DNA of 64,000 nt from Acidobacteriota bacterium (GCA_016703965.1 JADJBB010000005.1:1-64000); one strand, 5' to 3'; positions 1 to 10,115 are shown, counted from the first letter of the stretch. Translations and numbers: made by a program. The notes: a model not told the origin generated them from the letters alone.

Positions 1-685
1 GAATTCAAATGTTCAACCTGAAGAATTCCATCGTTCAAGTGATAAATGCGGTCGAAGCCTTTAACCATGAGCAACGCCGGGTTACGACAATGACTGCTGC
101 TCGTTTCTCGTGTCCGAGTTGCCGTAATAAATCCATCACGGCTTTGCCTCTTTCGGAATCAAGTGCGGCGGTTGGCTCATCGGCGAGAATCACTACCGGG
201 TCGTTGACGACGGCACGAGCAACTGCTACTCGCTGTTGTTCACCACCGGAAAGCGTGGCTGGGTAAATATCTGCCCGATGAGCTAAATCAAGTCTTTCCA
301 ATAATGCTCTGGCGCGTTTTAGAGCTTCTCGATTTGAAACGCCGTTGAGGGTTAAGACAAGAGCAACATTTTGGACAACCGTTAGAAACGGAATCAGATT
401 GTAGGATTGAAAAATGATTCCGTTCGCTGTCGCCGCAGCAATCGATCATCAATCAACTTTTCTTTTCTTCGAAAATCGTCTCTCCGGCAATTTCGATTTT
501 TCCGCTGGTTGTGGATCAATCAGCGAAACAGCCCGTAAAAGTGTGGTCTTTCCTGATCCGCTCGGTCCCATTAAGGCGACCACTTCACCTGCTTCAACAT
601 CCAAACTCGCATCTTTGAGAGCGATAACCTCCGTATCACCTTCCCCGAAAATCTTGGTTAAATTTTGAGCCGAAACCTGCTGCAT
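1..685 (-). CDS. ABC transporter ATP-binding protein, frameshifted, runs to the window edge
   Basis: ATPase of an ABC exporter of the LolD/MacB/DevA class. Seen: the N-terminal part (starting at 685) has the Walker A motif [11 protein letters not shown]. After a frame change near 450 the chain continues as [20 protein letters not shown], which holds the Q-loop. It then reads the ABC signature [14 protein letters not shown] and Walker [15 protein letters not shown] second frame change near 90, just after the expected VVTHD position, separates the last residues from the body, and the sequence reaches base 1 without a clear stop. The permease gene ends 45 bp upstream and the adaptor gene precedes that, so this is the third gene of an exporter operon. 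The frame breaks are small and repairable, so they could be sequencing errors. Family assignment is firm; the substrate is unknown. Confidence 0.85.
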
Positions 686-729
686 TATTCTCCAACAAGC
701 CCGAAAAGTCTGAAATTTGCGTGAGTATT

Positions 730-1917
730 TTACCCCGCCATGGCCGTCGTCGCGTCAATACTCAGAGCTTTGTGTATGCCAATCCCACTGGCCGCGATAC
801 AAATACCAATTACGATTCCAAAAACCATTATTTGATCGCTGACCAGCAACACGAGCCGACGCGGAAAATACTCGTAAGTCAAACCTTAATTATGGTTTCG
901 AATACAATCCAAGGAATCCCAAGATCAACGATTGCTGCAAAATCAAACCGACTATTTTGAGTTTGGGGCCCTGATAATTTTCAGGGTTGCAATATTCTGG
1001 TTTTCCTCAGGTGTCATCGTGTAGACGATGAAGGGCGATGATCTGCAGCCGCCACGACCAGAGAATTGTGGAATAGAAGGATTTGTTGTCTCGCTCTTTC
1101 GATTACATTTTTCGCTAAAAAATCTTCTTGCTGCTGGGTTGTCAAAACATTGTAATGCGTCCAGCGTGCTATATTTTTTGCCACTTCTTCGGCATTTGCC
1201 CAGGATTCCAGCCGAACCAAAATAACATTGGCGATATGTGAACTTTGGAGTAACGAAGAAAGATTCTCGGCAGAAACACCGGCAAGTTTGGGATTTTCTG
1301 ACAAATCTGCTTGCAGACGTGCCCGGTCGTTACGAATCGCTTCATTGGATTTAAGAAACTGAAGCTCCTGTGCATCTTCAAGCGTGATAAACGCTGCTGA
1401 ATCTCCCGAATTTGAAACAACGCCTCCGTCAATCCGACAACCTCTAAAGTTATTCGTCCGAATTCGAATTGAGTTCCAAGCGGAAACACCGGCTTTTGCG
1501 GTCAACTACCATCTCATATCGGTTCTTCAGAATTGGGCGCCCCGCAGCGATTGCGGGAGGACCGCCGAGACCACCCAAACGATAACCGATGACCTGAAGC
1601 CGCAGGATTTTCTCCTGATGTTCGATCTGCAACAATTGATAAGCAACAGGACTAGCTTCGCTCACACCCGAAACCGTGAGGATATTGCGATAGAGATCTT
1701 CGGGAACCCGAGAACTTTCCGCAAATGGACCATTGGTATCTTTTTGCACAACCCATAAATCAACTTTGGGGGCACGAACAATGCTCAACGCGTCTTCAAC
1801 CATACCCGCGTAAATTCCATTCATCGCCATCACTGTTGTGAGCAGCAAACCGAGACCTACAGCAGTTAAAATAAACCGACCCAACCGATATTCAACATCA
1901 TGGAGTGCGAGGTTCAT
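730..1917 (-). CDS. ABC exporter permease, FtsX/DevC type, frameshifted
   Basis: Membrane subunit partnering the downstream ATPase. Seen: the N-terminus has one hydrophobic helix (residues about 12-35), then a periplasmic domain with [20 protein letters not shown], a pattern typical of DevC-like permeases. After a frame change near 1490 the periplasmic domain continues ([12 protein letters not shown]...). After another near 1090 the C-terminal helices appear ([20 protein letters not shown], then [20 protein letters not shown]), ending in DATTAMAG and a stop at 730. The start ATG overlaps the stop of the adaptor gene as ATGA, which indicates translational coupling. At least two or three single-base indels break the frame. 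DevBCA systems export glycolipids in cyanobacteria; here the substrate is unknown. Confidence 0.8.
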
Positions 1918-3362
1918 TGTTTCACCTGCGGCTCTTCTTTACTTTCTTCGGCAGCGCTTGAAACTCGCCGACCTTCATTGCTCAAATCGGATAATTTACC
2001 CGGCGAAACGACAACCTTATCTCCGCTTTCAAGTCCTGAAATCACTTCCGCCCAGCCGCTTGCATCAACCATTCCGGTTTGTATTTTTCTAAACTGCAAA
2101 CGATTTTCAATCACCAGCCAAACGCCGATTCCTTCTTTTGAGCGAATCAATGCAGATGCGGGAATAACCTTCAAAGTCCTTGTTTTTGGTCGAATTATTG
2201 CTTCTAGCTGTTCGCCAAGCCTGATATGTTCGGGTATTCGCTCAAACGAAATATCAACGGCAATTTGTTCGGTTACGCGATCACTTTCACGCTGAATCCG
2301 TGTTACTTTTCCCTGCAAATTCCCCGTCTGCATCGAACGCAAAGTAATTTCGGCAAGATCACCAACTTCAAAAGAGTTTGAATTGCTTTCATCAATAAAA
2401 ACAGTCGCCCAAATTGTTGTTGGGTCGGCAATTTTGAGTATCGGGGTTCCGGGATTTACTACTGCACCGGGTTCTAGTTCACGACTGACCACATATCCGC
2501 TTATTTGACTGACGATCACACCTTCAGATTTCCGCGCATCTGCTGATGCAAGTGCAGCTTCGGCAACACTTATATCTTGCTCAATTACTTTCAACCCGGT
2601 TCTTAGCGTTGCGACATCGTCATTTGCAACTTTCAGTTGGGCTTGAGCCTGCTTAACATCTTCGCCGACTGTATTGATTTGAGCCTCGATGTTTTTCACA
2701 TCTTCCAATGCTGTATTTCGTTGAGCTTCGGCATTTTTTACATCATCGTCAGCGGCTTTCTCCTGCGTCAGACGTTCTTCCAATTCCATTTTTGAAACAT
2801 CGCCGGATTGATAAAGTTTTTGCCACCGATTAGCGTTGTTTTGTGCTTGTAAGCGAAGAGTGCGCAATTTTGAAATGGTTGAATCGAATGAGGTTACGGC
2901 AGATTTCGCCCGACGCAAAGACGCTCTTGGAACTTCCCTATTAGTCATTATTCGTTGAACAGATGCTCGCTGAACTTCAACGGCGGACAGCGCCCGTTGA
3001 ATCTCCGCCCGACGAACTTCCGCAGTTGACCTTGAACGCTGCAATGTGGATTCGGCACGCTCCATTTCAGCCCGTAATTCAGAATCTTCGAGCGTCGCTA
3101 AAACCTGTCCATTTGAGACCGTATCGCCTTGATCCACGTCAATTGAAATTAATCGCCCAGGTATTTTCGAAGCAATATTTACAACGATTTTTGATTCAAC
3201 CGTTCCAATGCCTTGAATCGATGGCGTGATTCTCCTCTCCGATATTTCTGTAACCGTAACTTGTGGCGGGCGCAGCCAAAACCACAAAAGCCCCCCGGCC
3301 AGAGCCAAAAATCCTACTGCCAAAAGGACTCTCAAGAACGATTTTGTGTATCCGCCTTTCAT
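1914..3362 (-). CDS. HlyD/DevB-type periplasmic adaptor (membrane fusion protein)
   Basis: Intact 482-residue adaptor that should link the inner-membrane ABC exporter to an outer-membrane channel. Seen: an N-terminal membrane anchor at about residues 9-30, the first lipoyl half at about 60-95 (KIPGRLISIDVDQGDTVSNG), and a long alpha-helical hairpin at about 95-280. The hairpin is rich in repeated E-R-A-Q heptad-like segments, including NAEAQRNTALEDVKNIEAQ. Then come the second lipoyl half (GYVVSRELEPGAVVNPGTPI), a beta-barrel (DEITLRSMQTGNLQG) and a C-terminal domain ending in an acidic tail. It is the first exporter gene transcribed and overlaps the permease start. The very long hairpin suggests a tripartite pump with a TolC-like channel, which is not encoded beside it. 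Confidence 0.92.
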   Translation of the reverse strand: MKGGYTKSFLRVLLAVGFLALAGGLLWFWLRPPQVTVTEISERRITPSIQGIGTVESKIVVNIASKIPGRLISIDVDQGDTVSNGQVLATLEDSELRAEMERAESTLQRSRSTAEVRRAEIQRALSAVEVQRASVQRIMTNREVPRASLRRAKSAVTSFDSTISKLRTLRLQAQNNANRWQKLYQSGDVSKMELEERLTQEKAADDDVKNAEAQRNTALEDVKNIEAQINTVGEDVKQAQAQLKVANDDVATLRTGLKVIEQDISVAEAALASADARKSEGVIVSQISGYVVSRELEPGAVVNPGTPILKIADPTTIWATVFIDESNSNSFEVGDLAEITLRSMQTGNLQGKVTRIQRESDRVTEQIAVDISFERIPEHIRLGEQLEAIIRPKTRTLKVIPASALIRSKEGIGVWLVIENRLQFRKIQTGMVDASGWAEVISGLESGDKVVVSPGKLSDLSNEGRRVSSAAEESKEEPQVKQ

Positions 3363-3399
3363 TAACTGCTCATCGTTTCCAGTAAGCTCTTTCGAAAAA

Positions 3400-3801
3400 T
3401 CACTTCTCCTTGAATTTGGTCAATAATACGGAAACTTTTGATAAAGCTCTTATTTCGTGAACGACATTTGGTTCGATCGTAACCAACACACCTACTTTTA
3501 GTTCAACCTCTTCCTTTTCCTCGCCGACAATTAATAGGCCTTTTCCCGCAACACATTGAATCGTAATCGGTTCGGCGGCTTTATGAGCATCCAAAATGGC
3601 TTTATTGCGTAGCGTGATTTGGACGATTTTTCGGCGATCACCATCAAAAAGCGGCGTAACCTCTTTATCTTTGCCGTCGCCGATTTTAGTTTGTAAATTC
3701 AACTTTTGCATATTTCTTTCCTGACTATTGACATTAAAACCGATGAACGTAATCATCAGAGCAACTCCTAAAACTACAGTTAAAAACAAAATTCTCTTCA
3801 T
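3400..3801 (-). CDS. small exported cupin-domain protein
   Basis: About 133 residues. The ATG at 3801 has a G-rich Shine-Dalgarno-like run about 9 bp upstream, so I prefer it to the TTG three codons earlier. An N-terminal hydrophobic segment (RILFLTVVLGVALMITFIGF) acts as a signal or anchor. The rest is a short beta-rich cupin: AHKAAEPITIQCVAGKGLLI, then a region ending PNVVHEIRALSKVSVLL. This matches the two conserved cupin boxes, though with few metal-ligand histidines (one in each box). The gene lies 37 bp ahead of the HlyD gene on the same strand and is probably co-transcribed with the exporter. It could bind a small ligand in the periplasm. Function is not known. Confidence 0.75.
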   Translation of the reverse strand: MKRILFLTVVLGVALMITFIGFNVNSQERNMQKLNLQTKIGDGKDKEVTPLFDGDRRKIVQITLRNKAILDAHKAAEPITIQCVAGKGLLIVGEEKEEVELKVGVLVTIEPNVVHEIRALSKVSVLLTKFKEK

Positions 3802-4030
3802 TTTTGACAAACCCCCAACCTGCCTCCGAAACTTTATTAAGATTCAGACAGTTGAAAAATACTCGATTAGCCGATCAGATCATTTCCATCTGGTTGAAAT
3901 CCGAAACCGCGCGCAAAGCGGGCAAAAACTAATCAAACTCATCAGTAAAAACGCAATTCGGTCAATCGCCGGGCCGCAATGGTCGGACCGGGAAAATCCG
4001 TTGTTACCTCAGATGGTCGTATCATGCGGC

Positions 4031-4411
4031 TTAGCACGCGGCGTCGCCCTTGGGGTGAGGGTAGCGGTCAGACTGGTCTTCGTCGTTGTGGGCATTTAGA
4101 CAAACAAAGTCCTTTTCGATCAATATTCTGAGTTCGGTTTGTTCGTCCGCAAGAAACGTTCCGGCAAGGCTAACCTCGTCGGAGTTGGCCCAGCTATTGG
4201 CGTCGGAGGCAGGTACGCGAACCACGATTATTCCGTCCGCAAAAGAGGCCGAAAAATTACTGTTGGGCGTCTTTTCGAGCAAGTAGCCAAAGTCGTTTTT
4301 ACCTAGCCCAAACCGCACGTTGTCCCCGATGGTTCCTGTTTGATCAAAAGTCTCGACTTCGGAACGGGCCAACCGAAAACGAAGAGTGTTTTCTCTAATT
4401 CGAAGTTTCAT
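4031..4411 (-). CDS. conserved hypothetical protein of about 126 residues
   Basis: The start MKLRIRENTLRFRLARSEVE resembles a widespread family of short uncharacterised bacterial proteins that begin MK(L/I)RIR...RLRL...SEV. The middle is beta-rich (NDFGYLLEKTPNSNFSASFA, IIVVRVPASDANSWANSDEV) with no transmembrane helix or signal peptide. The C-terminus ends in a charged tail with His, Cys and Asp (CLNAHNDEDQSDRYPHPK). The gene lies between the exporter operon and the Crp/Fnr gene, all on the minus strand. I cannot assign a function. Confidence 0.65.
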   Translation of the reverse strand: MKLRIRENTLRFRLARSEVETFDQTGTIGDNVRFGLGKNDFGYLLEKTPNSNFSASFADGIIVVRVPASDANSWANSDEVSLAGTFLADEQTELRILIEKDFVCLNAHNDEDQSDRYPHPKGDAAC

Positions 4412-4501
4412 GATCCATCCTCAACGCAAGTCTTAGAATAAGGAACGTAACACGAAGCACGGTCGCCGAAATATGATCCAGATCACTTTTTTTGCATATG
4501 G

Positions 4502-5145
4502 CTAACGGATAAGAGTGCGAAGATGCTCAGTCGTTTCGACGAATATTCTTCCGCCGACTATTTTCAGATATCCCTTTCCGCGAGCTTTCGGATAGTCCGG
4601 ATCGTGGTCTCGAGCGAAAGCCCTGCCATCTCAGCTATATCTTGCCGTCGATGGGTGATCTTCTTAACTTCGCCCGCATTCATTTCACCCGTAAGCCTCA
4701 AAATAATGCTCGCAACACGCTGCTCGGCGGATGGCGTGGCCAAAATCTGAACGGTATCGGCACGGTCACGGAGAATGCCGCACATTCGGTTAAGCACCAG
4801 GGAAGAAAATTCGGACGATGATTCCATTAAAGCAAGAAACTCACCCCGCGGGACCATTAGAAGCGAGCTGTTCTCGATTGCAACGGCTGTTGCGGGAAAT
4901 CGCTTTCCGTCCATCGCCGGCGGAATTGCGAATATCTCGCCAGCCTGAAACGTGCCAATGATGATCTCCTTACCCGCCTCAGGATAGCGAACCATTTTGA
5001 TCTTTCCAGCCAATATGATCGGTAAAAATGTGGCCTGATCACCCTCGAAAAAAACGTGCTCGCCGCCACCGAACGAACGTCTGCGTCCAATAGCAAAGAG
5101 ACCTTCTGTTAGTTCGGCACTAAAATGGTCGGATATTTGACTCAT
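4502..5145 (-). CDS. Crp/Fnr-family transcriptional regulator
   Basis: Cyclic-nucleotide-binding-fold regulator followed by a winged helix. Seen: the beta-roll domain (EHVFFEGDQATFLPIILAGK, GTFQAGEIFAIPPAMDGKRF), the long dimer helix with VLNRMCGILRDRADTVQILA, and the HTH ITHRRQDIAEMAGLSLETTI. The uncorrected frame stops early at LAERDI. Restoring one G in a G-run near 4565 gives LAERGYLKIVGGRIFV and a stop at 4502, the normal end of the family, so the early stop is probably an indel error. The ATG at 5145 follows a G-rich stretch; an upstream TTG is the alternative. There is no N-terminal cysteine cluster, so it is not a classical FNR and is closer to Dnr/NnrR-like members. It lies divergent to the nitrate operon and is the likely regulator of it. 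Confidence 0.88.
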
Positions 5146-5558
5146 GAACGTATGAAGCCCCCCAGCGATTCCCAAAACAATAGTTACATTTCATGAGCCA
5201 AATCATAAATCGAACGGCCGGAATTTGATATTTAATAAGGGAGCACGAGGGGACTCACATGAAGTATTTTCTCCGTACATTCTTACTAACAGGAAATTCG
5301 ACTGTGATCTATCCCGTTTTCGAAGGGCCTTTTACTCATTCTTACATTACTCGCTATCGATCCGGATCTTCTGTGACCGCTAGTTTTAACGCGGCCTATC
5401 CGCATAAGTACGCTCACTTGTATTTTCGCCTGTAACGTTTCGAATATATGATAACTATCTAAGCCCAAGGAATTGCTCATTAGTTGTACGCACCATATTC
5501 TCTTTTAGGTTGGCACTCATTTTGCAGACGACAGATGGTTGCCCTATAGAAAAAACGA
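5146..5558. promoter_or_regulatory. intergenic region between the regulator and the nitrate operon
   Basis: About 410 bp between divergent genes, so it should hold the promoters of both. I see no convincing gene. One imperfect Crp/Fnr-like site reads TTGATATTTAATAA at 5225-5238. The left half matches the Fnr half-site and the right half is weak. No clear sigma-70 promoter stands out. The translation start of the first operon gene has no strong Shine-Dalgarno. The assignment as a control region is by position only. Confidence 0.4.
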
Positions 5559-6647
5559 ATGCCCATCGAGATCACCAAGCCAGCTACTTCGATTAATTAT
5601 CGCAACCCGACCTTGATCGGGCTCGGGGCATCAATGGCTCTGACGGCACTTGTTATTGTCGGTTCGCGAAATCTTGAGCATTTCGATTCGGCGCTATTCG
5701 GATATCTGATCGCAAGTATCGTCGCGATCGGTGCGATTTTTTTCCGCTATGCACTTTGGCTTCAGCGTCCGGCGACGCGAGCATATTTTTCTAGAGGGTT
5801 GAAGCTATTTTTCCAGCGAAAGAAATTTGCACGCAACACACTAGACGCTACAAAAACGGTAGGCATCAATATGCTCGCCCAGAAGTTTATCTTCAAACGG
5901 GCCAAATCAAGATGGCTGATGCATTTTCTGATCATGTGGGGCTGTATTTTGTCAGCGGCCATCACATTCCCGCTGGTATGGGGCTGGATACACTTCAAAC
6001 TTGAGAGCGAAACAGGCTACAAGGCCTACGTATTCGGCTTTCCAATGCAATCGATGGACGTCCACAGCGTACTGGCATTTTTCACGTTCAAGGCTCTCAA
6101 TTTCACGGCTCTCATGGTGCTCGCGGGTTGTGCTATTGCGATCCATCGCCGCTTAAAAGACCGCGGAGCAATAGCGGTCCAGCAATTTCTTTTGGATTTT
6201 GTTCCCCATCTTTTGTTGATCTCGATCTGCGTTTCGGGACTTATGTTAACGGCATCGAGTACATATTTCGGTGGGTATATGTACTCGTTCATTGCCCTGA
6301 CCCATCAAGCGATAGTGATAATGACACTATTCTTCCTGCCGTTTGGCAAGCTATTTCATATTGTTCAGCGTCCGGCGTCGATCGGCGTTGAGCTATATCA
6401 ACAGCGAGCGAAAGAAATGGAGCAGGCAAAATGTCGGCGGTGCGGCGTAGAATTCGCGTCTGTTATGTGGCTCGGCGATCTGAAGAGCGTCGTCGAAAAA
6501 GTCGGGTTTGACTACACAATGGAAAATGGTGAGAAGTTGCAGGATTATTGTCCGCGTTGCAAACGTGTAATCCGGGGCCTTGCATACTCCGTCCTAATGG
6601 ATCGCCCCGATAAGGTCTTTCACGGCTCACGCTCCGGCACCGAATAG
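5559..6647 (+). CDS. membrane cytochrome b-like subunit with C-terminal zinc ribbon (NarI/HdrE-like)
   Basis: 362 residues and the first gene of the nitrate operon. Seen: about six hydrophobic helices (residues about 18-38, 44-65, 118-140, 165-192, 210-232, 240-265) and several in-membrane histidines that can ligate haem b (RWLMHFLIMWG, MDVHSVLAFF, FVPHLLLISI, ALTHQAIVIM, GKLFHIVQRP). This resembles the quinol-oxidising NarI / heterodisulfide reductase HdrE families. After the helices is a soluble cytoplasmic tail with CxxC at about 292-295 and CxxC at about 331-334, a rubredoxin or zinc-ribbon-like pair. Inference: it takes electrons from quinol and passes them to the ferredoxin and molybdenum subunits encoded next. 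It ends 6 bp before the catalytic subunit gene. The exact quinone and haem count are unknown. Confidence 0.8.
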   Translation: MPIEITKPATSINYRNPTLIGLGASMALTALVIVGSRNLEHFDSALFGYLIASIVAIGAIFFRYALWLQRPATRAYFSRGLKLFFQRKKFARNTLDATKTVGINMLAQKFIFKRAKSRWLMHFLIMWGCILSAAITFPLVWGWIHFKLESETGYKAYVFGFPMQSMDVHSVLAFFTFKALNFTALMVLAGCAIAIHRRLKDRGAIAVQQFLLDFVPHLLLISICVSGLMLTASSTYFGGYMYSFIALTHQAIVIMTLFFLPFGKLFHIVQRPASIGVELYQQRAKEMEQAKCRRCGVEFASVMWLGDLKSVVEKVGFDYTMENGEKLQDYCPRCKRVIRGLAYSVLMDRPDKVFHGSRSGTE

Positions 6648-6653
6648 CAAATA

Positions 6654-8885
6654 ATGTCAAAAGTTGAGAATCTCGCAAGTATCATTGATCGTTTCGGCCC
6701 TCATTTGCACGATGAGCCTATAGGCGGTTGGAGCGCCGAACGAAAAGTCGACAAGATGGTGCCCACCCACTGTCCGTATTGCGGAATGCAGTGTGGCATG
6801 AATCTGCTGGTTGAAAAGAATCATGTTGTCGGCGTAGAACCGCGTTACGATTTTCCGGTAAACGAGGGCCGATTGTGTCCAAAGGGAGTGACGGCGTATC
6901 TACAGACACATCATCCCGATCGGCTGGAATACCCGCTGATAAAACAAAATGGCAATTTCGAGCGAGCGAGCTGGGACGAGGCTCTCGATCTGATCGTGGC
7001 GAAATTTAAGGGGCTGCAGGAAAAATACGGAAAGGATTCAATCGCTGTTTATTCAGGCTCGTCGCTGACGACCGAAAAGACATATCTCGTCGGTAAATTC
7101 GCCCGCCTTGGTTTGCAGACCAGATACATTGATTACAATGGACGACTTTGCATGGCGTCCGCTGCAGGCGGCAATAACAAGGCGTTCGGCATCGACCGGG
7201 CGGCAAATCCATGGAGCGATATACCGCACGCCGAGGTTCTGATAATCGCCGGAGCAAACTGTGCTGAAACGTTTCCCATCCTTAACGGATTCCTTTGGAA
7301 ACAACGTGATAACGGCGGCGTCTGGATCGTAATCGATCCCCGCGAGACCGCGACAGCTCGTCAAGGCGATCTGCATTTACAGCTCAAGCCCGGAACGGAT
7401 GTGGCCGTTGCGAATGGCATCTTGAATGTCCTGATCAATGAGAACCTCATCGATCAGGCGTTTATCGACAGCCGCACTAATGACTGGGAAGCGGCCAGGG
7501 CGGCGGCATTGAATTATCCACCCGATGTCGCTTCAGAGATCTCCGGTGTCCCGGCGGGGAAGATCATTCAGGCCGCTCGCCTCTACGGTCGTGCAAAGAC
7601 CGGAATGATCATGCATGCCCGCGGCATCGAGCATCACTCGAACGGGACGGAGAACGTGCTGAGTTATATCAATATCGCACTTGCGACCGGTAAGATCGGC
7701 TCGGAAGGCCGCGGCTACGGCACGATCACCGGTCAGGGCAACGGCCAGGGCGGCCGTGAGCATGGACAGAAGGCCGACCAACTTCCGGGCTATCGGTCGA
7801 TGCTTAATCCTGAACATCGGAAGTACATTGCCGAGGTTTGGGGGATCGACGAATCTGAAATGCCTGAACCTGGCGTATCCGCCGTCGAGCTGTTTAACAA
7901 AATGCGGGAAGGCGAGATCAAAGGCCTTCTCTCGATATGCAGCAACATGATGGTCTCGCTGCCGGATACCAATCAGGTGCGGAAGTCGCTCGAGGGACTC
8001 GAATTTAACGTCTGCATCGACTTCTTTATGTCCGAGAGCGCCCGTTATGCCGACGTTGTCCTCCCCGGTACAACATGGTCCGAAGACGAAGGTACGACCA
8101 CCAGCGGCGAGGGCCGCGTGATAAAGATCAATCAAGCGATAGACCCGCCCGGTGAGGCTCGCCACGATTGGCGCGCCCTCCAGGAGATCGCTCATAGGAT
8201 GGGTCGCGGAAAGTACTTTCAATTTGAGTCTCCTCGGGAGATATTTGACGAGCTCCGAGTCGCTTCCAAGGGTGGGAAGGCAGATTATTTCGGGGTCACT
8301 TACGAAAAGATCGACAAACAGGACGGCGTGTTCTGGCCATGCCCAACCGAGGAAAGCACGGGGACGCCGCGTCTTTTCGAGGAACGTTTCGCTCACGATG
8401 ACGGCAAGGCAAGATTTCACGCGATCGAATATAAAGGTGCCGCAGAGAAACCCGATGAAGAGTATCCTTTGATCTTTACCAGCGGGCGTATCGTTCACCA
8501 GTATTTGTCGGGCAATCAGACCCGGCGTATTGGCTTTCTTGTTCAGCAGTGTCCGGAGCCATTCGTTGAGATGCATCCTGAAACCGCAATGAGATACAAG
8601 ATCAACGATGGCGAGCGGGTCAAGGTGATCTCGCGTCGCGGTGAAGGTATATTCCCCGCTCTGGTAGTAAAAACCATCAGGCCCGATACGATCTTTATCC
8701 CGTACCACTGGGGAGAGGAACTCGCGGCAAATCAGATAACCAACGCCGCACTCGACCCGACCTCGAAAATACCGGAATTCAAAGCATGTGCCGCCCGTCT
8801 CGAGAAAATACACACGAGAGAATTGCCGATACTGGGCGAGGTGCGAAAGGGAACGTCGCAAAATGAAGTGCAGAAAGGAAAATAG
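6654..8885 (+). CDS. molybdopterin nitrate reductase catalytic subunit (Nas/Nap-type)
   Basis: 743-residue member of the DMSO-reductase superfamily. Seen: an N-terminal [4Fe-4S] site, C40-x2-C43-x3-C47 and C75 (HCPYCGMQCGMN and RLCPKGVTAY), and the Mo ligand C166 in NGRLCMASAA, the pattern of Nap/Nas nitrate reductases. Further along are the pterin-binding blocks GTDVAVANGILNVLI and GTITGQGNGQGGREHGQKAD, and a C-terminal MopB domain (FTSGRIVHQYLSGNQTRR). There is no Tat signal, so it should be cytoplasmic, unlike NapA. Neighbouring NarK transporters, NrfHA and MobA support nitrate as substrate. A formate dehydrogenase is the main alternative, but the ligand is Cys and the context favours nitrate. 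The gene is intact and starts 6 bp after the cytochrome gene. Confidence 0.88.
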   Translation: MSKVENLASIIDRFGPHLHDEPIGGWSAERKVDKMVPTHCPYCGMQCGMNLLVEKNHVVGVEPRYDFPVNEGRLCPKGVTAYLQTHHPDRLEYPLIKQNGNFERASWDEALDLIVAKFKGLQEKYGKDSIAVYSGSSLTTEKTYLVGKFARLGLQTRYIDYNGRLCMASAAGGNNKAFGIDRAANPWSDIPHAEVLIIAGANCAETFPILNGFLWKQRDNGGVWIVIDPRETATARQGDLHLQLKPGTDVAVANGILNVLINENLIDQAFIDSRTNDWEAARAAALNYPPDVASEISGVPAGKIIQAARLYGRAKTGMIMHARGIEHHSNGTENVLSYINIALATGKIGSEGRGYGTITGQGNGQGGREHGQKADQLPGYRSMLNPEHRKYIAEVWGIDESEMPEPGVSAVELFNKMREGEIKGLLSICSNMMVSLPDTNQVRKSLEGLEFNVCIDFFMSESARYADVVLPGTTWSEDEGTTTSGEGRVIKINQAIDPPGEARHDWRALQEIAHRMGRGKYFQFESPREIFDELRVASKGGKADYFGVTYEKIDKQDGVFWPCPTEESTGTPRLFEERFAHDDGKARFHAIEYKGAAEKPDEEYPLIFTSGRIVHQYLSGNQTRRIGFLVQQCPEPFVEMHPETAMRYKINDGERVKVISRRGEGIFPALVVKTIRPDTIFIPYHWGEELAANQITNAALDPTSKIPEFKACAARLEKIHTRELPILGEVRKGTSQNEVQKGK

Positions 8886-8888
8886 AGC

Positions 8889-9539
8889 ATGAATGAAACG
8901 ATGTTTATCGATCCGCAGCGATGCATAGGGTGTAGGTCCTGTGTAGCCGCATGCCGCGAGTGTTCGACGCATAAGGGTTACTCGATGATCTTCGTCGACT
9001 ATATCGACCGCAGCGAGACGACCGCTACCATGCCCACCATATGTATGCACTGCGAAGAGCCGACTTGTGCGCTGGTTTGCCCCGCGGACGCGATCAAACA
9101 AAATGAAGATGGCGTGGTCATGTCTGCACTGAAGCCACGATGCCTCGATTGCCGCAATTGTGTGAACGCGTGCCCTTTCGGTGTGCCGAAATATAATTCC
9201 GCGATGCATCTGCAGATGAAATGCGACATGTGCTACGACCGAACGAGCGAGGGTCTCAAGCCTATGTGCGCAAGCGTCTGTCCGACAGGAGCAATTTCGT
9301 TCGGTACTTATGAACAGATCGTTCCGCTACGTAGAACTAAGCCCGTCAATGCTCACGTTTTTGGCAATCAAAGCGTTAAGACAAAAGTCTACATGATGCT
9401 GCCGACTGACGCTGATGAGGTAAGCGTCGACGGGTGCGGCGTTTTCGAGGGACAGACAGCGCTTGACGGAGCTAACGTAAGCGAAGAATCGTGGATAGAT
9501 ACTCAAGTGGAGGAATCCAATAAGAGCAATGAATTCTAA
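8889..9539 (+). CDS. four-cluster [4Fe-4S] ferredoxin subunit (NrfC/DmsB-like)
   Basis: 216 residues. Seen: sixteen cluster cysteines in four groups: C12/15/18/22, C52/55/60/64, C85/88/91/95 and C112/115/127/131. This is the layout of electron-transfer subunits of molybdenum enzymes such as DmsB, NrfC and the HybA type. There is no Tat signal and no membrane anchor, so it should sit in the cytoplasm with the catalytic subunit. Residues about 150-216 form an acidic tail without cysteine clusters (one isolated Cys) that is not part of the standard fold. The gene starts 3 bp after the catalytic subunit and overlaps the Rieske gene by 11 bp, so the subunits are translationally coupled. Inferred role: relay from the membrane subunit to the molybdenum enzyme. 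Confidence 0.9.
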   Translation: MNETMFIDPQRCIGCRSCVAACRECSTHKGYSMIFVDYIDRSETTATMPTICMHCEEPTCALVCPADAIKQNEDGVVMSALKPRCLDCRNCVNACPFGVPKYNSAMHLQMKCDMCYDRTSEGLKPMCASVCPTGAISFGTYEQIVPLRRTKPVNAHVFGNQSVKTKVYMMLPTDADEVSVDGCGVFEGQTALDGANVSEESWIDTQVEESNKSNEF

Positions 9540-10115
9540 AGCATTCCATCAAGATACGATCAATAAGATACTGGCCGGGGATAATGAAATATCGGATGAA
9601 GTAAATGTCCGCACAGCGACGGCTCCGTTTCAGGCCGAGTTCCCTTATGAACGAGACAGCGAAGCTCAGGTTACTAGGCGGGAGTTCTGCAACTTTCTCT
9701 TTTTAACATCGAGTGCACTGTTTTTGGCGCGGCTGGATTTGCAGGGAAATCTGCATATGATGCCCGATCGCCAAGAACCTTTACGCCGGCGAAGATCGAT
9801 GGTGCAATGAGCATCGAACCCGGATCAGCCTTGAATTTCGCGTACCCCTCGGAGGAAGATACCGCGATCCTGATACGCGACACCGACGGCACCTATGCTG
9901 CCTTTGGGCAGAAATGCACGCATCTGTCTTGCCCGGTCTACTATTCACAAGCAAACGACCGTCTCGAATGCCCGTGTCACAATGGTGGTTTCAGCTCCAA
10001 GACAGGCGAGGTATTGTATGGCCCGCCGCCGCGTCCGCTCGACAGAATTGAGCTTGAGACGATCAATGGTGAAATTTTTGCAGTTAAAAGAGAGGTGCGT
10101 GGCAATGAAGGATAA
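9529..10115 (+). CDS. Rieske [2Fe-2S] protein with twin-arginine membrane anchor, frameshifted
   Basis: The N-terminal part carries the twin-arginine motif [17 protein letters not shown] followed by an [10 protein letters not shown] segment, as in bc1-type Rieske anchors. The C-terminal part has the two cluster boxes [10 protein letters not shown] and [10 protein letters not shown] frame change at the T-run near 9725 splits the gene; adding one base gives one continuous chain of about 195 residues, so an indel error is likely. The Rieske domain should be exposed on the outside, while the molybdenum and ferredoxin subunits lie inside. Inference: it may pass electrons to periplasmic NrfH/NrfA or couple quinol oxidation. 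It overlaps the ferredoxin gene upstream and the small membrane gene downstream. Confidence 0.85.

Noticed and set aside
5225..5238. TTGATATTTAATAA as an Fnr/Dnr operator of the nitrate operon
   Set aside because: Only the left half matches well; kept as a weak hint in the region note and not called as a site.
7533..9209. 558-residue minus-strand open frame
   Set aside because: It lies opposite the catalytic subunit and ferredoxin genes, shows no family motif and its codons mirror the true genes.
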